A DNA stretch of 34,442 nucleotides from the NCBI GenBank assembly GCA_022451865.1, contig JAKUNM010000003.1:1-34442 (forward strand), in the 5' to 3' direction. A program made the translations under genes and the position numbers. Positions 9,012 to 17,612 of the stretch are shown here, one piece after another. Positions within the stretch are counted from its first letter, which is position 1; every line of letters starts with the position of its first letter. Under the pieces are notes generated by a model. The model ran no database searches. It was not told where the DNA came from and was given only the letters and a program-made list of their open reading frames with translations. The stretch is from Dehalococcoidia bacterium (GTDB taxonomy: Bacteria; Chloroflexota; Dehalococcoidia; UBA2979).

Positions 9012-9439
9012 TTTTTCACCCATTCTTGGAAATTATCTGTAGTTACACGACCATAGAGTTGTTCATGCTGATCAACTACAACAGGTGCTAAAGCACATAA
9101 AAATTGGCAATCAATTTGTTCAACATTATCAACACAAGTTATTAACTCTGATGCACCAGCAAGATCACAAGCCACACCCATACATACATGCCATTTAAAA
9201 GGGTTTGGTTTTAAAAGATTTAGCTCAGAGTAACCGGTAGCAATTGCATAGACTTCAGAAAAGGGAAGCATTAGATAATTCGCAACATACTCTATTGAAG
9301 CTTCAGGTAACCAATGTAATTTGTGTTGAAAAATTTCCAGTGCAGGTAAAAGTTGGTCGCGTTTTTTTGGCAACTCACTAACTGCAATTTTCGCTTCACG
9401 AAATGCTTCAGATGTAGCATCGAATGTTTCTTCTTTCAT
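9008..9439 (-). CDS. NuoE-like thioredoxin-fold [2Fe-2S] subunit of formate dehydrogenase
   Basis: The protein is 143 residues. A helical N-terminal half contains LLPALEIFQHKLHWLP, the usual NuoE opening. It is followed by a thioredoxin-like domain with a full [2Fe-2S] ligand set in the classic spacing: C86-x4-C91 and C111-x3-C115. In NAD-dependent formate dehydrogenases and hydrogenases this subunit pairs with the NuoF-like flavoprotein. Here it carries the only intact thioredoxin-type cluster of the complex, because the equivalent domain in the NuoF-like partner has lost its cysteines. The TGA stop overlaps the next gene's ATG (9008-9011), so the two are translationally coupled. It starts 34 bases after sbcC on the same strand with no obvious terminator between them. 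Confidence 0.92.
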   Translation of the reverse strand: MKEETFDATSEAFREAKIAVSELPKKRDQLLPALEIFQHKLHWLPEASIEYVANYLMLPFSEVYAIATGYSELNLLKPNPFKWHVCMGVACDLAGASELITCVDNVEQIDCQFLCALAPVVVDQHEQLYGRVTTDNFQEWVKK

Positions 9440-9473
9440 TTTCCCATTGTAACGTTGTGATCCAAATTTGTAT

Positions 9474-12254
9474 TTATTCAGATATATAACTTAGATTGCC
9501 ATTTTTAATTACTTCAATCCGATCAGGAATACGTTCTCCCAACTCTCCAACATGTGAGATCACTCCAACCAGCCTAGAACCTCCAGCCAATGTTTCCAAC
9601 CCTTGTACAGCAAGATCTAAAGATTCAACATCAAGAGTCCCAAACCCTTCATCCAAAAATAACGATTCAAGTGACATGCCACCACCAAGCCCAGATAATT
9701 CAGGTAAATGCTCAGAAAGAGAGAGTGCCAATGCCAAACTTGTAAGAAAACTTTCACCACCTGATAAAGTTTTTACTGAACGTTTCTCATCACCATTTAA
9801 CCGATCAATAACAGAAAAATCACCGGATTCTACAGTCAATTCATATCGACCATTTGTGAATCTATCAAGCCATGATGAAGTGTCGGAGGCCAATGAGTTC
9901 ATTGCTTCTTGCTGAACGAACTCAATAAACTTTGAACTTTGCAATTCAGTAGCAAGAGTTTTATGTAGATCTCCTTTTATTTTATTATCCGCAATTTCTT
10001 GATGCATTCGAATAGCGGATTCGCGTTGATTTTGTGCTTGTTGCAATTGAGTTTCAAATGATCCAACTAAAGCATTTTTTTCATTCTCTTCATGCTGGTG
10101 AGCTTGCATAATGCGTCTTAATTTTTCAAAATCCGGTACTTCATGTTCAATTGCAACAATCCATTGCTGTTTTAAATCTTCATTTAGAACGTTAAATTCT
10201 TGCTCTGCTTTTAGAACAACATTTTCAGCAGCTTGAACAATTTTCTCGTGCCTTTTGACTTCATTATTTAACGTATCGGCCTTAACTTTATTTTCATTGA
10301 TCTTGAGCTCGTACAATGAAACATCCGAGGTAAGTTTTTCATACTCAGTGAATAGTTGATCATATTCATCAATTGCCTTTTTCAGCTCACTTTCTGAGAT
10401 ATTTATTGGATTTGTAACGATAGCATCAATTTGTCGGAGCAAATCATTAATTTGTTCTTCAATCACTGAAAACCCTGTCTCAGCAGAAAGTTGTAAATTG
10501 AATTTTTCTAATTCAATTTCATAATTTCTGCTCTCCTTCTCTAAATTAGAGATTTCTCCAATATTCACGGTCAATTCTTCCAAAAAAATTAACATTTCAT
10601 CAATTTGATTTACACTTGTTCCAAATGTACCTAAGTGCTCCTTAGTTGAATCTAATTTACTTTGCACCATTTGAAGGTTAACCGTCGCCGTTTCAAGTTG
10701 ATTTCCTGCCACACTTAATACGCTAATTGATCGTGATAATTGCTTTTGTAAACTTTCATTTTTAGTATTAATTTCCTCAAGTCCTTCGTGCAGATTATGT
10801 AATGACTCTTTTTCAAGGTTCTCTTGCACGATCGACATTTCTTGCCCACATACAGGGCACAAATCACCCTCTTCTATTTCACTTAATAAACCAGCAATGA
10901 CATTCTCTTTTTGTTTTTGTGCATATTCAGTTTGTTTTTTAATTCGTTTTTCTTCGAGATCTTTTTGTTCAGACAAAAGAAGATCATGTTCGTTTTGTGC
11001 ATTCTTAACATTTTGTTTTTGATTTGTAACTTCTTCAGATAATTGTTTTTCCTCAATAAAATAATCTGTAAGTTGTCTTTTTTGTTCTTGAATATCTCGT
11101 TGCACTTTTTGTAACTGCTGGTTTATCTCTTCAACAGGATTATCGAAATTAATTGAACCAACTAAATTATTGTCTTGCTGTAAGCCTTTTCGCTTCAACT
11201 CAATACTATTTTGATTTTTTTTCAAATAATCTTCAGATATAGCAATGTTGTTTTTGAGGTCTTGTTGTTTCTCATACAAACTTTGTAATTGTTGCCGTTT
11301 TTCATTTAGCTGTGTTTCCAAAGACTGACGCTTTTCGATAGTTTCAAGTTGTACTTTTAAATCGTTATGCTTATCTGAACTATATTGATGCTTAATTATT
11401 TTTTGCATTATGGATTGAAGGAAATCTTCGAACTCAGAAAGCGACTTTAATGTCATTTCAAGATTAGATTGAGTCTCACTAAAAATTTTTTCTGCATCAC
11501 TGCAATTTACCACCGCTCTATTCAAGATATTTTCTTTCTCACGAGTATCTCTAAACGTTTCTCCTAGATCACTTAAAGTCTGTCGCCTTTGTTTAAGTTC
11601 CTCTGCAATTTGTATCGTTTCATTCAATTCGTCCTTAATTTTCTTAATATCATCAGGGGAAGCAAGTTCAAGTTGTTCGAGCTGAGTCTCTATTGTTCGT
11701 GCCCGATCCTGTGCCTGATCGGCACGTTTATTCGCAATAGTCCGAGCTTTTTCATACATACTTAGACCTAGTAATTTTACTAAAATGTCACGTCTGGCCT
11801 TTGTATCACTCTTTAAAAAGGCGTCAAATTGGCCTTGCGGTAGAATGACAGTTCGTGTAAAAGTTTGAAAATCCATGGCGAGAAGCTCTGAAATATTCGT
11901 AGTGACATCACGCGAACGATCTGCTACTAAATCCCAACCACCATCAGATGTCTGTTTCTCTAATCTAGTCGAATTGGTTGATGGAGTTCTTCTTACAACC
12001 CTATAAATATCTCCTCGGACAATAAATTCGAAAAGTACATACATTGATTTCAGCCCATGTGAAGTCAATTGCTGAGTTGCTGCTCCGACGCGAGGAACAT
12101 TACCGTAAAGTGCCCACATCATAGCGTCTAATAAGGATGATTTACCTGCACCGATTGAACCAGTAATGGCAAATAAGCTACGCCCTTCAAAATTCACAGA
12201 TGTTTTCTCGCGAAATACTGTAAATCCTTGTATTTCTAATCGAAGTGGTTTCAT
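9474..12254 (-). CDS. sbcC: SbcC (Rad50-like) DNA repair ATPase with zinc hook
   Basis: SbcC is the ATPase half of the SbcCD (Mre11-Rad50-type) nuclease, which opens hairpins and processes double-strand ends. The 926-residue protein has Walker A TGSIGAGKSS (31-40), a long central coiled coil broken by the zinc hook CPVCG (C466, C469) near its middle, the ABC signature LSGGES (830-835) and Walker B FLDEGF (D868, E869). The coil is rich in K, E, Q and N, as expected. At 926 residues it is shorter than the E. coli protein (just over 1,000) and nearer to archaeal Rad50. Its ATG overlaps the sbcD stop as ATGA at 12251-12254, so synthesis of the pair is coupled. Confidence 0.96.
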   Translation of the reverse strand: MKPLRLEIQGFTVFREKTSVNFEGRSLFAITGSIGAGKSSLLDAMMWALYGNVPRVGAATQQLTSHGLKSMYVLFEFIVRGDIYRVVRRTPSTNSTRLEKQTSDGGWDLVADRSRDVTTNISELLAMDFQTFTRTVILPQGQFDAFLKSDTKARRDILVKLLGLSMYEKARTIANKRADQAQDRARTIETQLEQLELASPDDIKKIKDELNETIQIAEELKQRRQTLSDLGETFRDTREKENILNRAVVNCSDAEKIFSETQSNLEMTLKSLSEFEDFLQSIMQKIIKHQYSSDKHNDLKVQLETIEKRQSLETQLNEKRQQLQSLYEKQQDLKNNIAISEDYLKKNQNSIELKRKGLQQDNNLVGSINFDNPVEEINQQLQKVQRDIQEQKRQLTDYFIEEKQLSEEVTNQKQNVKNAQNEHDLLLSEQKDLEEKRIKKQTEYAQKQKENVIAGLLSEIEEGDLCPVCGQEMSIVQENLEKESLHNLHEGLEEINTKNESLQKQLSRSISVLSVAGNQLETATVNLQMVQSKLDSTKEHLGTFGTSVNQIDEMLIFLEELTVNIGEISNLEKESRNYEIELEKFNLQLSAETGFSVIEEQINDLLRQIDAIVTNPINISESELKKAIDEYDQLFTEYEKLTSDVSLYELKINENKVKADTLNNEVKRHEKIVQAAENVVLKAEQEFNVLNEDLKQQWIVAIEHEVPDFEKLRRIMQAHQHEENEKNALVGSFETQLQQAQNQRESAIRMHQEIADNKIKGDLHKTLATELQSSKFIEFVQQEAMNSLASDTSSWLDRFTNGRYELTVESGDFSVIDRLNGDEKRSVKTLSGGESFLTSLALALSLSEHLPELSGLGGGMSLESLFLDEGFGTLDVESLDLAVQGLETLAGGSRLVGVISHVGELGERIPDRIEVIKNGNLSYISE

Positions 12255-13426
12255 TCAGTACTTACCACCTCACCCAATATCTCTCGAAATAAGGCTAATA
12301 ATTGATCAGAGGGAATTGTTCCATGCTGTTCCTGGTAATAGCGCACAAAAAGCTCTTCAGGCTTCAAGTCTTGTAGTGAAACAGTTGAAATATTTTCTTC
12401 AATTCGATCATAATCAAGACGTATGTCGACTATCCCGGCTGCACTATCTCTCATTTTTTGAGCCATCCCAGGTTCTGGAGCATCCACTGCTAATTCCGCA
12501 CGTATATATGCATTTTTATTTTCGTTCTTTTCTGATTTAGCCAAAACTTCTTCAGGGGTTCCTTTTAATACGACTAATGGCTTACCTGAAGTTAAATGAA
12601 TATCCTTATGTACTGCAGGCAGACCAGGTTCTAAATCGATTATACGTACTACTTTTTGTTGTCCACGTTCACCAAAATCCAATTGCAATATAGAACCAGC
12701 ATATGCCGCAGCACTATTTGGTAATCCCTTAATTTCTTGTGGATGGTGAATATGCCCTAAAGCTAAATATTGAGGTTCTTGCGGTAGACGTGCTTTATCT
12801 ACTCCGTATGCCACATCTATATGCAATCGGCGCTCTGAACCTTCAATATCTGCTAGTAATGCCCCATCGACAAATACATGACCCATCAGTAAATGTATCG
12901 AATTAGACGTATATCCCTTTACGACATTTTTATAAATTCCTTCGACAAAATCTTGATATATACCTCGATTTTTTACTGCATCAGAGATAACGTCAATCGC
13001 GTCTAATGCCTTTCCATCAGGTATCCACGGAATAGCGGCAATTTCCGCCTGAACATTATCACGCGTGATCCTAATAATACCGCCCTTGTCATATCCCTTA
13101 ACGTAAGCTTGTGTATGCACATTAAGTAGTTCACTTAATTTACCAATTGCATCAAGTTTATGCGCGCTATCGTGATTACCTGCTATAAGTACTACCTCGA
13201 TTTCATGAGCAACAAATTCCCTCAAAGCACTAAATAACAATCGATCTGATTCTGGAGAAGGGGAATTTGTATCCCAAATATCACCGGCAACAAGAACTAC
13301 ATCAACATCTTCAGAGACAGCAATATCTTTAATCTCTGTCAGTACAGTTTCAAATTCTGAAACACGACTTCGTCCACGTATTTGTCTACCAAGATGCCAA
13401 TCAGCAGTATGTAAAAAACGCATCAA
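12251..13426 (-). CDS. sbcD: SbcD (Mre11-like) nuclease subunit
   Basis: SbcD is the Mn-dependent phosphoesterase half of SbcCD. Metal-binding motifs appear in order: I, HTADWHLG (D9, H11); II, VAGDIWD (D49); III, IAGNHDS (N84, H85); and later GHVF and LGHIHH supply the remaining histidines. At 391 residues it is typical for bacterial SbcD. The C-terminal capping region would contact SbcC. It starts with two ATG codons in tandem (MMRF), so the first residue is uncertain by one. It lies 36 bases downstream of herA and overlaps sbcC by four bases. The order nurA-herA-sbcD-sbcC is reminiscent of the archaeal herA-mre11-rad50-nurA resection operon. Confidence 0.96.
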   Translation of the reverse strand: MMRFLHTADWHLGRQIRGRSRVSEFETVLTEIKDIAVSEDVDVVLVAGDIWDTNSPSPESDRLLFSALREFVAHEIEVVLIAGNHDSAHKLDAIGKLSELLNVHTQAYVKGYDKGGIIRITRDNVQAEIAAIPWIPDGKALDAIDVISDAVKNRGIYQDFVEGIYKNVVKGYTSNSIHLLMGHVFVDGALLADIEGSERRLHIDVAYGVDKARLPQEPQYLALGHIHHPQEIKGLPNSAAAYAGSILQLDFGERGQQKVVRIIDLEPGLPAVHKDIHLTSGKPLVVLKGTPEEVLAKSEKNENKNAYIRAELAVDAPEPGMAQKMRDSAAGIVDIRLDYDRIEENISTVSLQDLKPEELFVRYYQEQHGTIPSDQLLALFREILGEVVSTE

Positions 13427-13462
13427 ATACCACTTCCAAAAATATGTTTATAAATCATCCTG

Positions 13463-15196
13463 TCATAGTATCTTATCTAGTTTTTCTTGAGTTTTTTGTG
13501 CATCTTTATCTGCATCTTCAGCTTTTCCAGCTTCCTCTTGACGAGTTGCCCAAGAAGGCATGGGGAATTGGACTAATAAAGGTACAGGGACTTCTGGTTG
13601 CTGGATCAACATTGAACCAGGCTTTAATTGTGTAGCTCTTTGCTTTAACGAAGAGTTCCTCAAAAATCTATACTCATTTCTTTCTACTTCGGCACCATCT
13701 AAACGACCTACAACCCTGAATGCTGCATTCCCCACTACACGTGGCTCCACTTCACTTGCGGTCTGCTGTGCGCCAATAAGAATAATTCCAAGAGAACGTC
13801 CACGTTCAGCAATATCGATCAAAATTTCCTTTATCGGACTTGTTCCCTCACGAGGGGCATATTTATTTAATTCGTCAACTACCAAAAAAAACGGCGATCT
13901 ATCTGCACCTTTTTCGCGATCTTTTATTAGTTTATCCAGTAGCACCCCAACAACAAATCTCTGGGCACGATCCCTTAAGCTATGCAGGTTAATAACGTTG
14001 ACTTGTTTACTAGGTCTTATCCCACTTTGAGTCTCAGCCTCTTCTGGATCACGAATAAAATAAACATCCTCTTTAATGCTATTTAATCTACGCATAAAAG
14101 CATTGATTGTTCCTTGAGATGCTGCTGCACTACCCCGTCCTTTCCAATTACTATTATCATCATCCAATTCTGAAGCAATTTCTTGGACTAGAGCATCAAA
14201 AGTTTTTATACCTTTGCCATTAATTGATACACTTGCACCTCCTTTCCTTACTGCTGATGCTAAATGGTTTGAAACAGAATCAATAAGTAAATGGATTTGA
14301 GTTTGATCAGTATCAGCTTCAGAAAATAAAAATCTTAAGTATCTTTCGTCGCAAAATTCTTTTATTGACCAATGAAATGCAGTAGTAGTTTTTGATGCAG
14401 ATGAAGAAACATCTCCCTTTTTCCGTACGGGAGAAAAAAAGTCAACTTGCGCAAATGCACCAGGTGCAGCAATACCTAATATCGCATATTTGTCCTTAAT
14501 ATCGCTATCCATTTTAAGATTTCTACGATCAAGCCAAAGTAAACTCTCGTCCTTAACATTAAAAATGTAAGACTTACTATTATGTTCTAATAATTTGCCG
14601 CTAAATAATGCATAGAGTAGGTAGGTTGCATAAGAAGTTTTTGTTGCTACACCAGAAATGCCAGAAATATTAACATGTGCACCACTTATACCAGTGAGGA
14701 AGTCAAGATTGCCGTAGATCACCTCGTCATCACGAGAATAACCTAAAGGTATTTTTTTCTGCATATTGTCGAAGAATAGTGCAATCTCACGGTGATCTTT
14801 ATCCCCATTTGTTTTATCCACAGTGGCAATATTAACGATATCACCTGGTGTTGGTGGTATATAAATCTCCGGCTCGACACGAGTGACTGAAACATGTGCT
14901 GATACGACTGAATTGGCCGGTAATATGCCTTCATTAACTAATGCAACATCTGACGTTAGTTGAACACCTTCGTGCTTGGCAATAACTTCATCAACAACGC
15001 CGTAAATATCTATAGGCGTCCCTCCATTAGGTAGACTTGTAGCAACGTGTACGACATCGTCAAGTTGTAAATACTGGCCTGGAGCAACGAACACTGAGAA
15101 CTCTAACGGTTTTGCTGAGTCTTGTTCAGTCCCTAAAACATAGCCTTTAAATTTTTCTTCACTACCGTCATAACTAGTCAATTTTTTTATCTCCAA
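13463..15196 (-). CDS. herA: HerA-like hexameric DNA translocase/ATPase
   Basis: HerA is a ring-shaped FtsK-like DNA pump that works with the NurA nuclease in resecting double-strand breaks. The 577-residue protein has an N-terminal HAS-barrel-like region (about 15-130), then the ATPase core. Walker B is FFLVVDELNKYAP (D441, E442), followed by an ERGRSLGIILIGAQQT segment typical of HerA. The P-loop is unusual: GISGVATKTS (179-188) lacks the glycine that normally precedes the lysine. I recall similar loops in some bacterial HerA relatives, so it is probably a subfamily trait rather than damage. The C-terminal 30 residues are charged (E/K/D). The TTG at 15196 abuts the nurA TGA. A second TTG at 15181, nine bases after GGAG (15191-15194), is an equally good start and gives a protein five residues shorter. 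Confidence 0.88.
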   Translation of the reverse strand: MEIKKLTSYDGSEEKFKGYVLGTEQDSAKPLEFSVFVAPGQYLQLDDVVHVATSLPNGGTPIDIYGVVDEVIAKHEGVQLTSDVALVNEGILPANSVVSAHVSVTRVEPEIYIPPTPGDIVNIATVDKTNGDKDHREIALFFDNMQKKIPLGYSRDDEVIYGNLDFLTGISGAHVNISGISGVATKTSYATYLLYALFSGKLLEHNSKSYIFNVKDESLLWLDRRNLKMDSDIKDKYAILGIAAPGAFAQVDFFSPVRKKGDVSSSASKTTTAFHWSIKEFCDERYLRFLFSEADTDQTQIHLLIDSVSNHLASAVRKGGASVSINGKGIKTFDALVQEIASELDDDNSNWKGRGSAAASQGTINAFMRRLNSIKEDVYFIRDPEEAETQSGIRPSKQVNVINLHSLRDRAQRFVVGVLLDKLIKDREKGADRSPFFLVVDELNKYAPREGTSPIKEILIDIAERGRSLGIILIGAQQTASEVEPRVVGNAAFRVVGRLDGAEVERNEYRFLRNSSLKQRATQLKPGSMLIQQPEVPVPLLVQFPMPSWATRQEEAGKAEDADKDAQKTQEKLDKIL

Positions 15197-16186
15197 TCAA
15201 ATTTGATTACCTTGCCGACCCACAAAAGTTGATATTTGGCGATTTAACCACAAAGGATCACCAAGTCGATGTGTTAAAACTTTTTCTAATTGACCTACAG
15301 GAACAAAATTATGGGGTGCCCGCGGATCTTGTCCAGGCATAGAAGAAAGTCTCGGTAGCACTTGAACTGATTCATCTGCCAAAACTTTTGCTTGCTCAAT
15401 TGATACAGATCCATTCGTTTCCAACCGCATTACACCACCTAAAGGATGATATGCTTTCCCTAGTTCACGTAACCGTAAAAACCAAGAATACCGTCCACTT
15501 GATTGAGAATTATTGATTTCCGTATTGGAAGGAATATGGAATAAGGGAGTACGTTGATTGATGCCTAATTGATACAACAATTTTCTTTGCTCTTCGTTGA
15601 TATACCATTGGGAGATACGCTTAATGTAGCCAATAATTCTTTGCCCAGGTGATTTGAGAGACCTGAGAGGACCATCAACAAAGGTAATTTTTGAATCATC
15701 GCGCGAAAGTTCTGAAGCTAAGTGAGTTTCTGCATCCAACATACGCTGCTGGAGACTATATAACGAATTCGTTGCGTTCGTTGCATCTGGTACACGCTGA
15801 GATTTGAATTCCATAGAGAATCTGCCTTCACCAATTGTGATAGAAGGTAAAGATTTTCCAGAATGCAAATATAATCTTTCAACACGTAGAGTATCTTCAA
15901 GAATTTGAGCTCGTTCTTCACACAGCACAGCACCTACGGCAAGTGATCCAAACAAGCCAAATATGGCTCCTTCAACAGTGTCTTCTTGTATTACATGTAC
16001 TTCTGCACGACGTACACCATCTATTATCTGTGCAGGAATTTTTGTTGAATTTACAACAGTTATGACATCCCAATTTGCCTGTTCGACTGTAACATCCACA
16101 GGCCCAACAGGACGTTCATTTTCATCCATATCATTGGACAAAGAAGATCCGTAATCTGATTGCCATGGGAGCAAGCGAAGTGTCAT
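15197..16186 (-). CDS. nurA: NurA-domain nuclease
   Basis: The 329-residue protein fits the NurA 5'-3' nuclease family, the partner of HerA. An N-terminal IDGVRR (D56) matches the first catalytic aspartate motif. FVDGPL (D171) matches the second. A late block DPRAPHNFVPVGQLEKVL (287-304) resembles the family's C-terminal aspartate/histidine motif before the final helix. The identification rests on these motifs plus direct adjacency to herA: its TGA stop touches the herA start. It is the first gene of the minus-strand nurA-herA-sbcD-sbcC unit and faces ubiE across a 137-base divergent region. NurA sequences diverge quickly, so the family call is firm mainly because of context. Confidence 0.85.
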   Translation of the reverse strand: MTLRLLPWQSDYGSSLSNDMDENERPVGPVDVTVEQANWDVITVVNSTKIPAQIIDGVRRAEVHVIQEDTVEGAIFGLFGSLAVGAVLCEERAQILEDTLRVERLYLHSGKSLPSITIGEGRFSMEFKSQRVPDATNATNSLYSLQQRMLDAETHLASELSRDDSKITFVDGPLRSLKSPGQRIIGYIKRISQWYINEEQRKLLYQLGINQRTPLFHIPSNTEINNSQSSGRYSWFLRLRELGKAYHPLGGVMRLETNGSVSIEQAKVLADESVQVLPRLSSMPGQDPRAPHNFVPVGQLEKVLTHRLGDPLWLNRQISTFVGRQGNQI

Positions 16187-16323
16187 ATTACCACCAGACG
16201 GGGAGACAAATTCATTCTAACATGATTCAAAACAACTCAGAGAGAACGTATTTAGATTATATATTCATTAATAACAAAATGTTTATGTAGTCCAGACTGA
16301 AAAGCCTAGGTAAAGTATTTTCA
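16187..16323 (-). promoter_or_regulatory. Divergent promoter region between nurA operon and ubiE
   Basis: This is 137 bases between two outward-facing starts, with a very AT-rich centre (around 16249-16275). It should contain promoters for the long nurA-to-fdhF unit and for ubiE. I could not pick a convincing pair of -35/-10 hexamers on either strand, and I see no inverted repeat that suggests an operator. The assignment is by position only. Confidence 0.35.
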
Positions 16324-17070
16324 ATGAAAAAAGAACATCCGTCAGCAAAAGAAGCTTTTACACCTTCTGCAAATCGTGCGGATTATGTAAAAAATATGTT
16401 TGGTTCTATAGCAAATCGCTATGATTTTATGAATTCAATCATGACAGGCGGACGCCATCATTTTTGGCGACGTTTAGCTGCCGAAGAATTAGTTACCCCT
16501 GGTGATATTGTAGTAGACGTAGGTTGTGGTACAGGCGATCTCAGCTTCGCTTGTTTAAGGCAATCCGCCTCACATGCAATTGGAATTGATTTTGCACGCC
16601 CCATGTTGCCTATAGCGTTGGATAAAGCTAAAAAATTCTCTGCAAAAGACAAGTTTACAGCAACCGTAGGTGATGCGACTTCATTGCCAATTGCGAACGA
16701 CTCTGTAGACGTATGGTGCTCTGCTTTTGTAATTCGAAATATTCCTGATATGGATGCTGCATTTCATGAAGCATGGCGAATACTAAAACCCGGAGGAAAA
16801 ATTGCTATACTAGAGATTACAAAAATGCAGCCGAGTCTATTCAGTCCTATTATACGAATGCACTTTAACCATATCGTCCCTTTTATAGGAAAGATAATAT
16901 CTCGACATAATACTGCTTATGAATATTTACCTGTTTCAGTAGACCAATTTGAAACGAAAGAGGAACTTTGTGTGCGTTTAGATAGGGCTGGATTCAATAT
17001 CAATGTTGTTAGATCCTTGATGTTCAGAACTATCACTCTATTAGTAGCGACTAAACCAAAATCTCCCTAA
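16324..17070 (+). CDS. menG: UbiE/MenG demethylmenaquinone C-methyltransferase
   Basis: This SAM-dependent enzyme adds the ring methyl group in the last step of menaquinone (or ubiquinone) synthesis at the membrane. The 248-residue protein carries the UbiE signature YDFMNSIMTGGRHHFWRR (33-50), the SAM motif I DVGCGTGDL (65-73), and the second family signature around IRNIPD...W.ILKPGG. Length is normal. In a bacterium with no sign of ubiquinone genes here, menaquinone is the likelier product; that is inference. Its TAA stop shares the tetramer CTAA (17067-17070) with the TAG stop of the convergent haemoglobin gene. Confidence 0.92.
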   Translation: MKKEHPSAKEAFTPSANRADYVKNMFGSIANRYDFMNSIMTGGRHHFWRRLAAEELVTPGDIVVDVGCGTGDLSFACLRQSASHAIGIDFARPMLPIALDKAKKFSAKDKFTATVGDATSLPIANDSVDVWCSAFVIRNIPDMDAAFHEAWRILKPGGKIAILEITKMQPSLFSPIIRMHFNHIVPFIGKIISRHNTAYEYLPVSVDQFETKEELCVRLDRAGFNINVVRSLMFRTITLLVATKPKSP

Positions 17071-17516
17071 TGCAACCATGTATCCTCCAGAGGTTCTCTA
17101 GGGACATCGTCATCTGCGTTCACCATATGCTTTGCCATAGGTCCAAAAATTGCAATCACTTCTGCTAATTCCGGCTCTTCAATTCCACAATAACGAAATG
17201 CCTCAATCATGTGACGCAACCATAAACCCGCAAGTTTTCCAGTAATCACAAAAGGGAAATGTCTTCGACGTAATCGAGGGTGCCCGTAGAAATCACTATA
17301 ACGTGATTCACCACCTAACCATTGTTCAATAAAAAGTTTTTGCTTTTCTTTACCCTCACTTAAATCTGATGGAAATAATGAACGAAGTTCTTCATCACTT
17401 TGAACAAGTCTATAAAAATGTTCTACAACATCATTAATTTTTTCGCGACCACCTAACCGACCAAATAAGTAAGGTTTAATTTCAGTGGGCTTACGTTCTG
17501 GGATAGATGAGTTCAG
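17067..17516 (-). CDS. Group II truncated haemoglobin (TrHb2/GlbO-like), probable CTG start
   Basis: Read on the minus strand, the frame runs unbroken from the TAA at 17520-17522 down to 17067. It encodes a complete truncated globin, yet contains no ATG, GTG or TTG before a GTG at 17249, which lies in the middle of the domain. The best start is the CTG at 17514-17516. It sits six bases after a strong AGGAG (17523-17527) and gives 149 residues. Family hallmarks: Y35 (B10), F48 (CD1), QWLGG (65-69), proximal H86 in RRRHFPF, and W99 (G8). TrHb2 proteins bind haem and O2/NO and are linked to nitric-oxide or peroxide detoxification or O2 handling. A sequencing error in a true ATG cannot be excluded, but the reading frame itself is clear. 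Confidence 0.88.
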   Translation of the reverse strand: MNSSIPERKPTEIKPYLFGRLGGREKINDVVEHFYRLVQSDEELRSLFPSDLSEGKEKQKLFIEQWLGGESRYSDFYGHPRLRRRHFPFVITGKLAGLWLRHMIEAFRYCGIEEPELAEVIAIFGPMAKHMVNADDDVPREPLEDTWLH

Positions 17517-17522
17517 AACTTA

Positions 17523-17527
17523 CTCCT
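17523..17527 (-). promoter_or_regulatory. Shine-Dalgarno AGGAG of the truncated haemoglobin gene
   Basis: The minus strand reads AGGAG, then TAAGTT, then CTG. The TAA in the spacer is in frame with the globin and rules out any start further upstream. Only the CTG at 17516 lies at normal spacing (six bases), so this site decides the start call. Confidence 0.7.
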
Positions 17528-17612
17528 AAATCAAAACATTAATAAACACAATTAAAATTTACACTAGACCCAAAACACATTACTAGCCTATGCTTAAGAT
17601 CAATATTTTGTG

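Noticed and set aside
9474-12254. Antisense open frames inside sbcC, fdhF and herA
   Set aside because: They lie opposite strong coding sequence, have no ribosome sites or recognisable motifs, and reflect codon bias of the real genes.
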